DNA of 64,000 nucleotides from Treponema sp. (GTDB lineage: Bacteria; Spirochaetota; Spirochaetia; Treponematales; Treponemataceae). The first letter of the stretch is position 1. Every line of letters begins with the position of its first letter. The stretch covers positions 31,565 through 95,564 of the forward strand of contig JAFSJW010000014.1 in NCBI GenBank assembly GCA_017449265.1, in the 5' to 3' direction. Positions 49,556 through 57,780 of this stretch are shown here, piece after piece. The notes beneath the pieces were generated by a model. That model saw only the letters and a list, made by a program, of their open reading frames with translations, was not told the DNA's origin and ran no database searches. A program made the translations under genes and the position numbers.

Positions 49556-50022
49556 CGGCTCTGATTGTTTTTCAGGAATTCTACGAGCGTTGGCAGATAC
49601 AGTCTGTCTTCGTAGGCGATATGATTATGAATCCAATTGTACAAGAAGAGCGCAAATTTTATTGCCTCAGAAACAGGCAAGCGTTCAAAATTGGCGTAAG
49701 TCGTTTTGCATTTTTCTGTGAATGATTCGTGGCTTGCCTTGTGCATTTTGTATCCGTCGAATTTTGAAGCAATCATAAGACGCTCTTCTTCCTTAAAATG
49801 GGTTGCCGCATAGTTCAGGCATGTTTCAAGCGTTTTTTTGACCAGCGACTGATAATTTTCCGCATCGTTATTTCTGAGAAGGCTCTGGTAAAAATCGTTG
49901 CACAGATTGACCAAATGCTCGTGCTGGGCATCAATCACCGGAATACCGATTTTGTATTTGGGATTCCATTTGATGAAATCGTCATCTGGCTTGTTTGTTG
50001 CGACTACATTCTTGATATTCAT
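49552..50022 (-). CDS. Bacteriohemerythrin
   Basis: A 156-aa di-iron oxygen-binding protein. The metal ligands are recognisable: H in IDAQHEHLVNL, H and E in ATHFKEEERLM, the two His of HKASHESF, and H/D in WIHNHIAYEDRLYLP. It probably binds or delivers O2, or removes it in an anaerobe. It is translated together with the Crp/Fnr gene (ATGA overlap), suggesting an O2-sensing pair. Confidence 0.93.
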   Translation of the reverse strand: MNIKNVVATNKPDDDFIKWNPKYKIGIPVIDAQHEHLVNLCNDFYQSLLRNNDAENYQSLVKKTLETCLNYAATHFKEEERLMIASKFDGYKMHKASHESFTEKCKTTYANFERLPVSEAIKFALFLYNWIHNHIAYEDRLYLPTLVEFLKNNQSR

Positions 50023-50153
50023 TTTGACCTCTGGAAAAGGTAGCTTTTTTTGAAACTGTTTTTAGTAGAATTGCTCGGAAAATTCAGTTCGCGGGCACCT
50101 GCCGTCAGTATAACACATCTTATTACATAATTGTAAGCAAAGGGGAACTCACA

Positions 50154-50180
50154 AAAAAATCGCGTTAGCTTTGCCGATTA
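50154..50180 (+). promoter_or_regulatory. Sigma-28-like promoter of the chemotaxis gene
   Basis: AAAA (50154-50157), 15-base spacer, GCCGATTA (50173-50180), close to the FliA consensus TAAA-N15-GCCGATAA. It lies about 72 bases upstream of the receptor gene at 50253. Confidence 0.45.
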
Positions 50181-50252
50181 AAAAAAACGGGTGTATTCTT
50201 AATATTTATTATATTTCTGAAATTTGATAATATTCTGAATAACGGAGATATT

Positions 50253-52139
50253 ATGACTGAAAATGAACCGACTCGTGTAATTCCTGCAAAACTGTATTTT
50301 CTGAGTACGGCTATTTATTTTTGCGGAATTATCTATTCTGTCTTATATTCTGGTTTTACAGGTATGACTGGTTTGGACAGTGAAGAAACTGGAGCTGCGT
50401 TTGCACGGCTTCTTTCACTGACATTTTCTTGGCCTATGCTTATTTATTGGGCTGCTTTGATTTTCTGGGCTGTGTGGTCATCTAAAAATGTATACGCAAA
50501 GATGGTTTCATACGATGGTTCTGAAAAGTCCTGTGATGAATGTAACAAAAAACAGGGAAATTTCGGCTCGCTCGTCATAGTAGTCACTCTTTCTGGAGGA
50601 ATATTAATTCCCGTAATCATGGGAAATGTGGCAAAAAGCCGCGGAATAGATTTTCCGTTCATTCCGTTTCTCATGGTCAATATAAGCAGTACTTTTTTGC
50701 TCGCAGTTTTTGTCTATATCCACTGGATAGAAAATTTTGAGCGGTGGATTTCATTCTTGCCGTTCCGAAAAAAAGATTTTTCTTTCGGGCTTGTAACGCG
50801 CGACTCGCTCGTTGCGGCTTTGACGAGCATTGCCGCCGTTGCTGGCATTGCGGGACCGCTCATGTACTTTGGTGATAATAACCACGGAACTTTTTCCGAT
50901 GTGCTTTTGCAAAGACTTTGGCCGCAGGTTGTGCTTGTAATCGTGATGAGTGTCGTTGACTTTGTTTTCCTGTTCCGAGGATTCCTGAAACGGCTTAGCA
51001 AAATTGCGGAATTTGGAGAAAACCTGGCTAAGAAAAATTATACTGCCTCACCGATTCCTGTTGAAAGCCGTGATGAGTTCGGGCTTTTGGTGAACAACTT
51101 AAATGAATCTTATGTGATAACGAGAAATCTTCTGAAAGCAGTCCGTACAACTGTCGATGAAACATCAGATGTTGCGGCGGAGCTTAATCAGAATATGTCC
51201 GAAACATCGGCTGGCGTAAGACATATCGTTGAGAACATCAGCACGGTGAAGAATGAGATGAGCAATCAGGCGGCGGGAGTTGAGGAGGCAAATTCCGCAA
51301 CAAGGGAAATCCTTTCAAATATCCGCCGTCTTAACGACAATATTGAGAACCAGTCCGCAGGCGTAGCTGAAAGTTCTGCCGCTGTCCGTCAGATGGTTGC
51401 AAACATTCAGAGCGTAACCGGCGTTCTGGAGAAAAACAGCGTTTCCGTTTCCGAGCTGGAAAAATCTTCTGAGGAGGGACAGAAGCGCGTCGAAGAATCT
51501 GTTACGCTTTCAGAAAGAATCCTTGCCGAATCAAGCGGCTTACAGGAGGCATCTTCTGTCATTCAGAACATAGCGGAACAGACCAACCTTCTTGCTATGA
51601 ATGCGGCAATCGAGGCTGCTCATGCCGGGGACACGGGAAAAGGATTCGCCGTCGTAGCGGATGAAATCAGAAAACTTGCTGAACAAAGTAATGTTCAGGG
51701 AAAAAATATCGCTTCGAGCCTTGAAGGGCTGGACGAAATAATCAAAGGCGTTTCTGAAAGCACAAAGCAAGTTCAGTCTCAGTTCATAAAGATTCTTGAT
51801 ATGACTCATGTGGTCAAAACCCAGGAAGAAGTTGTTATGAGCGCGATGAAAGAACAAGCTGCAGGAAGTACGCAAGTTCTTGAAGCAATGCGGAACATCG
51901 ATGAATCAACGAATGTGGTAAAGCAAAGCTCTCAGCAAATGCTTGCGAGCGGAACGCAAATCGTTGACGAAATGGATATGCTCGGACAGACAACGGCGCG
52001 TATCTCATCATCGGTTTCTGATATGGCAAGCGGTACGGACATTATTTTGACATCTGTTGAAAGCGTGAATGCTGATTCTCAGCAGAACAAAAATAATATG
52101 GCTTCAATCCTCAACGAAATCAGCGGATTCAAGCTGTAA
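50253..52139 (+). CDS. Methyl-accepting chemotaxis protein with multi-helix membrane domain
   Basis: A 628-aa receptor whose N-terminal ~250 residues hold about six membrane helices ([68 protein letters not shown], two more up to residue 245) and little periplasmic domain, so it probably senses within the membrane or cytosol. HAMP-like [19 protein letters not shown] follows, then the signalling tip [20 protein letters not shown] and [18 protein letters not shown]. No CheR-binding pentapeptide at the C-terminus (SGFKL). Confidence 0.95.
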   Translation: MTENEPTRVIPAKLYFLSTAIYFCGIIYSVLYSGFTGMTGLDSEETGAAFARLLSLTFSWPMLIYWAALIFWAVWSSKNVYAKMVSYDGSEKSCDECNKKQGNFGSLVIVVTLSGGILIPVIMGNVAKSRGIDFPFIPFLMVNISSTFLLAVFVYIHWIENFERWISFLPFRKKDFSFGLVTRDSLVAALTSIAAVAGIAGPLMYFGDNNHGTFSDVLLQRLWPQVVLVIVMSVVDFVFLFRGFLKRLSKIAEFGENLAKKNYTASPIPVESRDEFGLLVNNLNESYVITRNLLKAVRTTVDETSDVAAELNQNMSETSAGVRHIVENISTVKNEMSNQAAGVEEANSATREILSNIRRLNDNIENQSAGVAESSAAVRQMVANIQSVTGVLEKNSVSVSELEKSSEEGQKRVEESVTLSERILAESSGLQEASSVIQNIAEQTNLLAMNAAIEAAHAGDTGKGFAVVADEIRKLAEQSNVQGKNIASSLEGLDEIIKGVSESTKQVQSQFIKILDMTHVVKTQEEVVMSAMKEQAAGSTQVLEAMRNIDESTNVVKQSSQQMLASGTQIVDEMDMLGQTTARISSSVSDMASGTDIILTSVESVNADSQQNKNNMASILNEISGFKL

Positions 52140-52227
52140 AATGAACGCGGTGTGGTTTTGACTTTGCAGCTGGTGCGCTGCCTGTTGATATGCTGAACCA
52201 CATCCGCCGCTTTCAGTATTCGGAAGA

Positions 52228-53520
52228 TTAGTCCATGCAAGTTCTTCCGCCCCATTCTGCGGAATGTGCTTTTTCACGCGCGATTGTAGCATCAAAGTCC
52301 GCCAGCGGCTCGCATTTTGACTCAATCTGAATTTGGGTTTGGTGAAGCCGCCGTATGCACTCCGACTTGTCATTGTAGCCAAGCTTGGACTTTTCGATTG
52401 AGTCTCCGAGCACTCGGATTGACTCATCGTAGATTCTGCATGGAACTGGGAACGGATGCCCGTCCTTTCCGCCGTGTGCAAAGCTGAATCTTGCCGGGTC
52501 GTTGAATCGGGAGGGTGTTCCGTAGATTACTTCGCTTACGAGCGTAAGACTCTGGAGCGTGCGCGGACCAAGCCCCGGCGTAAGAAGAAGCGACTCAAAG
52601 TCCGAGTTGTTTCTTTCGTATGCAGTAGCAAGAACAGAACCGAGCCTGTTCAGATTAACATCCTGAGCGCGGACATCGTGGTGATGCGGCATTATGCAGT
52701 TTCTGTCGTTCCGTATCTGGATTTCTTCAAAAGAATTTGCTTCGGCTTGAGAAACTTCTTTGCTTTCGCCAATATCGGAATCGAAATCAAATTCAAGTTG
52801 CTTGTGGTAATCTTGCCCGGAGATTTTTGCAATCTCTCGTATCATTTGGTCAGGATTTTCGTGACTGAGCGTAAGGATAGAGCTTCGTGTTGTGGCTGCA
52901 TCTGAATCAGTAAGGTTCAGGATTTTTCCCTGATTTTCGCCAGTGACGGCTGTATGCGGAGCTTCAACGAACGAGCGCAAGTTTTCGCTTGACCAGTGGT
53001 ATCGTCTGGCGGTTCGTTCGCTCGTATTCATGCCTTGCTGAACGATTACCCAGTCGCCTTCGCTGGAAAGAACAAAATTGTGCATATAAAGCTGAAATCC
53101 GTCCTGAACTGCGCTTCCGTCAACTTTGGCGCAAAGTTTGCTCGCGTTTACGAGCCGGTTTCCGTCAAGTCCGCTTGCGTCCGAAAGGGCAAGAAGCTCG
53201 TCCGGGGTTTTTCTGGAATATTTTCCGCGCCCGCCGCAAACATACAGCCCCAGTTCTTTTGCCCGCGGGTTAAGACCGCGTTTTAGGGCGTACATAACGC
53301 TCGTCGTGATTCCGCTGGAATGCCAGTCCATGCCCAGAACTGCCCCGAAGCTCTGAAACCACAGCGGGTCAGACAGGCGGGCAAGTACTTCTTTTTTCCC
53401 GTAGTTCAGTAGTATCGATTCAACTATTTCTGTTCCCAAAAGCATCATTCGGTCTGCGAGCCAGCGAGGAACAATTCCTGTGTGAAGGGGGAGGTCGGCG
53501 TAGCCTGAGCGTTTAATCAT
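52228..53520 (-). CDS. DUF763-family protein
   Basis: A 430-aa protein with the DUF763 pattern: MIKRSGYADLPLHTGIVPRW, SFGAVLGMDWHSSGITTSVM, GLYVCGGRGKYSRKTPDELL, and the later HHDVRAQDVNLNRLGSVLAT and LLLTPGLGPRTLQSLTLVSE (helix-hairpin-helix-like GLGPRT). Function unknown; the HhH-like segment hints at nucleic-acid binding. Its start overlaps the end of the preceding methyltransferase gene by 4 bases (ATGA). Confidence 0.88.
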   Translation of the reverse strand: MIKRSGYADLPLHTGIVPRWLADRMMLLGTEIVESILLNYGKKEVLARLSDPLWFQSFGAVLGMDWHSSGITTSVMYALKRGLNPRAKELGLYVCGGRGKYSRKTPDELLALSDASGLDGNRLVNASKLCAKVDGSAVQDGFQLYMHNFVLSSEGDWVIVQQGMNTSERTARRYHWSSENLRSFVEAPHTAVTGENQGKILNLTDSDAATTRSSILTLSHENPDQMIREIAKISGQDYHKQLEFDFDSDIGESKEVSQAEANSFEEIQIRNDRNCIMPHHHDVRAQDVNLNRLGSVLATAYERNNSDFESLLLTPGLGPRTLQSLTLVSEVIYGTPSRFNDPARFSFAHGGKDGHPFPVPCRIYDESIRVLGDSIEKSKLGYNDKSECIRRLHQTQIQIESKCEPLADFDATIAREKAHSAEWGGRTCMD

Positions 53521-54560
53521 ACGGCAAAGTCGTTGTGGATAAGAATAGTCAGCTCGTGCTTGTTGTAGTTCAAATGCACGATTTTTGAATTTTCAATCAG
53601 GCTGAATTTTTCAATAAGATTCCAGTCAGTTTCGCCTTGCATTTTTATTGTGCATATTATGTTCCGGGCTTTTTTTGATTCGAGCCACATCATTATCCAT
53701 TCGTAAAGCCTTTCAGGATAGCAGATTACATCCGAGAAAAGCCAGTCGATTTTGCCGAATTCGCTTTCGACATACTCGGGTTTTAGCGTGAACGCATCGT
53801 GGGCAAGGAATTTTACATGCTCGTCGGACATAAGTTTGGGAGCAAGTTCGGCTCTGTCTACGGCGAAAACATCCGCTCCAAGAAGCCGAAGCACATAAGT
53901 CCAGCCGCCAGGACATGCTCCGGCCTCAAAACATTTGTCGCCTGGCTTGGGAAGTTCCAGAGCGAAAAATGTTTTGAACATCGTAAGGCTTTCCTGAATT
54001 TTTAGGTAGGCCCTGCTCGGAGGATTCTCGTGGTCTTCGATGAACTCGATTTTTCCTGCCGCAAACGGTGAGTTCGTTTTTTCGCTTGCAATCATTGTTT
54101 TTTCGCCCGTAAGAGTGTAAAGACCCATAGGTGTATTTGGAATATTGCACGGAAAAACGCGCGGTTTTAGCTGTATGTGCGGTAGCTTGTCCTGAATGAG
54201 GCTTGCTCGCCGGAAAAGCTGGTATTGGTACGGTGCCCAGTTTCGTTGTATTGCGCTTAAAAGTTTTGCTGCCTCAGATATTGAATCGAAAGAAAAGAGT
54301 TTTGGAGCCAGCATACAAGTTCTGGCCCAGTATGGCAGGATTGGATTTCCGTTTTTATCAGTTTTTGGGACAAAATCGGGGCAGTAAAGAAGGTCTCCGT
54401 ACCACGATGGCTTGGCAGAACTTACGAATGATGTTCCTTCAATAGTGGCGGCGCGTTTTATTGAGCCGTAGGAGAAGCGTTCAGAAAGCTCCGAAACGAG
54501 AATGTTTTTCATTTCTGGAAAAGCAAGAAAAGCTGTTCCCGGAAGATTTTCTTGATTCAT
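53517..54560 (-). CDS. FtsJ/RlmM-like 2'-O-ribose RNA methyltransferase
   Basis: A 347-aa protein. The N-terminal part (GTAFLAFPEMKNILVSELSE) looks like a THUMP-type RNA-binding region; the C-terminal RrmJ-like domain has motif I CFEAGACPGGWTYVL, VFAVDRAELAPKL, the conserved D of IDWLFSDVICYPE and the K of ICTIKMQGETDW, fitting the K-D-K-E tetrad. RlmM methylates C2498 of 23S rRNA in E. coli; target here is inferred. Start at MNQENL. Coupled to the DUF763 gene. Confidence 0.82.
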   Translation of the reverse strand: MNQENLPGTAFLAFPEMKNILVSELSERFSYGSIKRAATIEGTSFVSSAKPSWYGDLLYCPDFVPKTDKNGNPILPYWARTCMLAPKLFSFDSISEAAKLLSAIQRNWAPYQYQLFRRASLIQDKLPHIQLKPRVFPCNIPNTPMGLYTLTGEKTMIASEKTNSPFAAGKIEFIEDHENPPSRAYLKIQESLTMFKTFFALELPKPGDKCFEAGACPGGWTYVLRLLGADVFAVDRAELAPKLMSDEHVKFLAHDAFTLKPEYVESEFGKIDWLFSDVICYPERLYEWIMMWLESKKARNIICTIKMQGETDWNLIEKFSLIENSKIVHLNYNKHELTILIHNDFAV

Positions 54561-54564
54561 TCTT

Positions 54565-54924
54565 CTATGCGAATATCTCCGTATCCTCAAGCTCGGATTC
54601 TTTTTCATGCTGGAGATTTCTTAGATAATCTGCCAGATACACTGCTCCTGAGGAATGGAGTATTGAAAAGCCAATCTGATATTTTCCGCCGCGTTCAAAA
54701 AGCCAGACCGGAGTTACGACAAGCTCTAGTGCACGGTACTGGCATTTTGGAAGCCGCACGGTAATTCTGTATTCATCGTTCATTTCAATTGAAACAAAAG
54801 AATGGAAAGTGACTTTCATTCCACTCTGGCTTATATCATTTAAAGTTCCGGGGAAAGGGCATATTCCAAAACACTCAACCCTTCCAAAGTCCTCAAATCG
54901 TTCGTATTTCCTGTTGTTTTCCAT
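54565..54924 (-). CDS. PilZ-domain protein (c-di-GMP receptor)
   Basis: A 119-aa single PilZ domain. The c-di-GMP-binding motifs are N-terminal RKYERFE (RxxxR-like) and NDISQSGMKV (D-x-S-x-x-G), followed by barrel strands YRITVRLPKCQYRALELVVT and KYQIGFSILHSSG. Probably a cytosolic second-messenger receptor tied to motility. It ends 4 bases before the RlmM-like start, so it may lead that three-gene unit. Confidence 0.9.
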   Translation of the reverse strand: MENNRKYERFEDFGRVECFGICPFPGTLNDISQSGMKVTFHSFVSIEMNDEYRITVRLPKCQYRALELVVTPVWLFERGGKYQIGFSILHSSGAVYLADYLRNLQHEKESELEDTEIFA

Positions 54925-55046
54925 AAGAAGGAATCCTGAAAATAAGATGCGAGCAAATTGCCCTAAAAATATTTCGACAGATTATCACAGAAAAAAAGAT
55001 TTGTCACTATGGCAAGCACGGCTGGCATTAGAGCGTGGCGGCTAAT

Positions 55047-55083
55047 AGAGCTGTTCGGAAACAATATGTTTCTGAACAGCTCT
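55047..55083. terminator. Hairpin, probable bidirectional terminator
   Basis: Sixteen-base near-perfect stem AGAGCTGTTCGGAAAC (55047-55062) with GTTTCTGAACAGCTCT (55068-55083). It lies 34 bases past the yfiH stop. There is no strong T-run. Same GTTCGGAA core as the hairpins at 45203 and 36729. Confidence 0.6.
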
Positions 55084-55116
55084 AATGAATTTGATGAGCC
55101 TGAAAGTGAGTGCGCC

Positions 55117-55944
55117 CTAAGATGTATACCCGCAAAACGCAGCCTGTACAGTCATTTTGCGGTTTCTGGCTTCGTTGTCCAAATTGCCTGAAAGGAACGC
55201 CGCCTCCCGCCTGAACGAGCCGAAAGCGTTTTTTCCGTTCTGGAGCTTTGTGCAGCAAGTACAGTCCGTTGCGATTGTGATATTTTCTTCTTTTATACCA
55301 GCATTTTTCAAGACGAAGAGATTTGCTTCCGTAAGAGAAAGTGCATTTTTTTCATTGTTGATAACAACGCTTTTTTTTCCGAATGTTGCCGCAAAGTATT
55401 CGGCGCGCTCTTTGTCAACGAAGTAGCAGCAGTCGCCTATGTGCGGACCGATTGCCGCCGCGATGTCCTGTGGGTTTGAGCCGAATTCTTTTTGCATAAG
55501 GCTTATGCCTTCCGCTACGATTCCAGTTCCTTTCCAGCCAGAGTGAAAAACTCCGATAGCCTGGGAAACAGTGTCAAAAAGAAAAATCGGCATACAATCT
55601 GCTACAGTCACTGTCGGTAGCAGATTCTTGTTGCGCGTGACGATTCCGTCCGCCTGAATTCCTTCAGTGTCAGATGCCTTTTCTGCAAGGACAACGGACT
55701 TTGAGTGAATCAGCTCTATTGGAACTTGTTCTTTTTGCGGAAAAAATTCAGAAATCTTGGAACGATTCTTATTTTGCTCGTTCCAGCGGAATCGCATTGA
55801 ACCAGCTTTTAGAATCGTCATTCCCCATTTTGGAGCTTGCGCATCGGAAAGAGGCTTTGATTCAAAGAAAAAAGGAAGCAGAACATACTCCGCATCTTCG
55901 GGCCGACCACGAACGAAACTCAGAACGGAAATCTCATTTGCCAT
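55117..55944 (-). CDS. yfiH: YfiH/PgeF-family polyphenol oxidase-like purine nucleoside enzyme
   Basis: A 275-aa protein of the YfiH/LACC1 family. Active-site histidine and cysteines occur in VTVADCMPIFLFD, VFHSGWKGTGIVAEG and IGDCCYFVDKE. Family members act on adenosine and purine nucleosides or edit peptidoglycan precursors; the laccase label is historic. The C-terminal part has extra cysteines (TDCTCCTKLQNGKNAFGSFR), which include the conserved GxFSFRR-like end. Follows the spirochaete-type 573-aa gene by 17 bases on the same strand. Confidence 0.9.
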   Translation of the reverse strand: MANEISVLSFVRGRPEDAEYVLLPFFFESKPLSDAQAPKWGMTILKAGSMRFRWNEQNKNRSKISEFFPQKEQVPIELIHSKSVVLAEKASDTEGIQADGIVTRNKNLLPTVTVADCMPIFLFDTVSQAIGVFHSGWKGTGIVAEGISLMQKEFGSNPQDIAAAIGPHIGDCCYFVDKERAEYFAATFGKKSVVINNEKNALSLTEANLFVLKNAGIKEENITIATDCTCCTKLQNGKNAFGSFRREAAFLSGNLDNEARNRKMTVQAAFCGYTS

Positions 55945-55961
55945 AAAATTTTCCTTCCAGA

Positions 55962-57683
55962 TTATGCTTCGTTTTCAAGGGAAAGCTTCATAGAATCGTT
56001 TGTGTCTACAACCTCAAGCTCCGCGATTAATTTTAGAGCTTCGGCAATAGAACTGTTTGTCTCCGAGATTTGTGCCATAAATTTCGCATTGTCGCGTCCC
56101 TGAATAGAGCTGAAATTTGATATTGTGTCATAATTCTTGTTGCGCTCTATTCCCAGAACACCGTTAAGGACAAGATTCATCAGCCTGCACGATTCTCCGA
56201 ACATACGAATGGCTGTGGAAATATCCGATTCGATTTTTAGCATGAGCGATTCGATTTTTTCCTGCCCTTGCAAAGATTTCATCTGACCGTCTTGGAATTT
56301 CATAAATACGCTTCCGTATTCGCCCGAATTCTGCAATTTTCTGTTCAAATCGGCAAGATTAACTGAAATCTGGATAAATTCGTTGTAGGCTTCCGTGAAC
56401 GAAACAAGGTTTTCTTTTTTGTGGAACTTTCCTTCAACCATGAGCGTCTTCAAGTTCAGCTCGTATGTTGAGAATTTTTCCTTAAAGTACCAGCTCAAAA
56501 ATCCCGCCGTGTATTCGTACTTGAATGTAATGCCCAAAATGCCTGACCACGGACGGAACGGAAGGATAGGAAAAAGCTCCAGCGAAAAATGTGTTTTCAG
56601 AATCTCCCTGAGCGATTCTTTCTTACACTCTTGAATCCATGTTTTCCACTTCTGCTCAAAGATTTTTTTCCAGCTCGTTTTGAATTTTACGAACCAATCT
56701 TCACCGCCCGAAAAATCTTCCGGCTTCCAGCAGATGTCCGTGTATACGATGTTACCGATTGAATAAATCGGAACGCTGGACATGAAGAGCTTGGGAGCCA
56801 GCAGATTCTCTTTGGCTTTGTTCATAAACTCAACGGCTTTTGCGGCTTCTGCTTCTGAATTTTTGTTGCTCCGAATTCCTTTCATGGAGAAAAGATAAAT
56901 TGCTTCAAGAACGGTGTCCGTTATGAAAATCTGGCGCGAGAGCGTTTTTGCGAAAAGCCCGATTTCATTCTCAAGCTGGCTGAACGGACATGTGTAGACT
57001 TTTTCAATTGAATTTGAGAAAAGCGAGATGAATCTGTTAAGAGGCAGCTTTACGAATTGTTTCAGCCATTCGATAGATTTTACCGCCTCGTACATTTTGT
57101 TCTTGTCTTCGCGCGAAATGCTCTGGAATATGTCCTCCATGTTTCGCACAAGCTCTACTTTCAGCTCGTTTCTGATTTGGCCTGAAACTGGATTTATGTA
57201 TGGGTCCGCCTCAGTATCCATTCTTGAAGTTACTTCCGGAATTATGAGTCCTCCCAGAAATATAAGGAAGTTTCCCTCATCGTGCTCCATTGAAACGATG
57301 TATGGGCGGATAAAATCCGCGGCAGTTTTCAGCTCGTTCAGCCTGTCATAGAATGTGTTCAGGAGAAGCCCCCTCTTTGAATCTATAAGTCCGGGGAAAT
57401 TTCTCTCAACATTCCTTGATATTGCGGCAAGTTTTATTTCATTGTAAAGCACATCCGCAGTGGAATTCGTAAAGACAGATTTTAACCAGAGCATAATCTT
57501 GAAGAACATTGATTCGCTTCTGATTTTCTCTGGTATTGAAATATCGTTTTCAGTTATGGTTTCCGCCGGCGAAAGCATATTGATTTCTTCATTCGTGGAA
57601 GCGGCTCTCATCCGCTCCAGAATATTTTCACGCTCTTCGGCACTGAGATTTGAAACAAGTTTGTCAAATGAATTTGTAGGCAT
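55962..57683 (-). CDS. Spirochaete-type protein of unknown function (DUF5312-like)
   Basis: A 573-aa, mostly helical protein resembling long treponemal/borrelial proteins that I believe are grouped as DUF5312; this is from memory. Seen: N-terminal NSFDKLVSNLSAEERENILE, RNVERNFPGLIDSKRGLLLN, FIRPYIVSMEHDEGNFLIFL, and LNGVLGIERNKNYDTISNFS near the end. No signal peptide or catalytic motif. Start uncertain: MPTNSFDK (57683) fits the family; the frame is open 31 codons further. Divergent from htpG. Confidence 0.75.
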   Translation of the reverse strand: MPTNSFDKLVSNLSAEERENILERMRAASTNEEINMLSPAETITENDISIPEKIRSESMFFKIMLWLKSVFTNSTADVLYNEIKLAAISRNVERNFPGLIDSKRGLLLNTFYDRLNELKTAADFIRPYIVSMEHDEGNFLIFLGGLIIPEVTSRMDTEADPYINPVSGQIRNELKVELVRNMEDIFQSISREDKNKMYEAVKSIEWLKQFVKLPLNRFISLFSNSIEKVYTCPFSQLENEIGLFAKTLSRQIFITDTVLEAIYLFSMKGIRSNKNSEAEAAKAVEFMNKAKENLLAPKLFMSSVPIYSIGNIVYTDICWKPEDFSGGEDWFVKFKTSWKKIFEQKWKTWIQECKKESLREILKTHFSLELFPILPFRPWSGILGITFKYEYTAGFLSWYFKEKFSTYELNLKTLMVEGKFHKKENLVSFTEAYNEFIQISVNLADLNRKLQNSGEYGSVFMKFQDGQMKSLQGQEKIESLMLKIESDISTAIRMFGESCRLMNLVLNGVLGIERNKNYDTISNFSSIQGRDNAKFMAQISETNSSIAEALKLIAELEVVDTNDSMKLSLENEA

Positions 57684-57780
57684 ATAGCTTATTGAAAAAA
57701 TCCTCATGTTATTATCGGCACTTTTTTCTTGCCGATTCGATGAATTTTTCGTTATGTTAATTGATATAGGAGTCAAAGCA

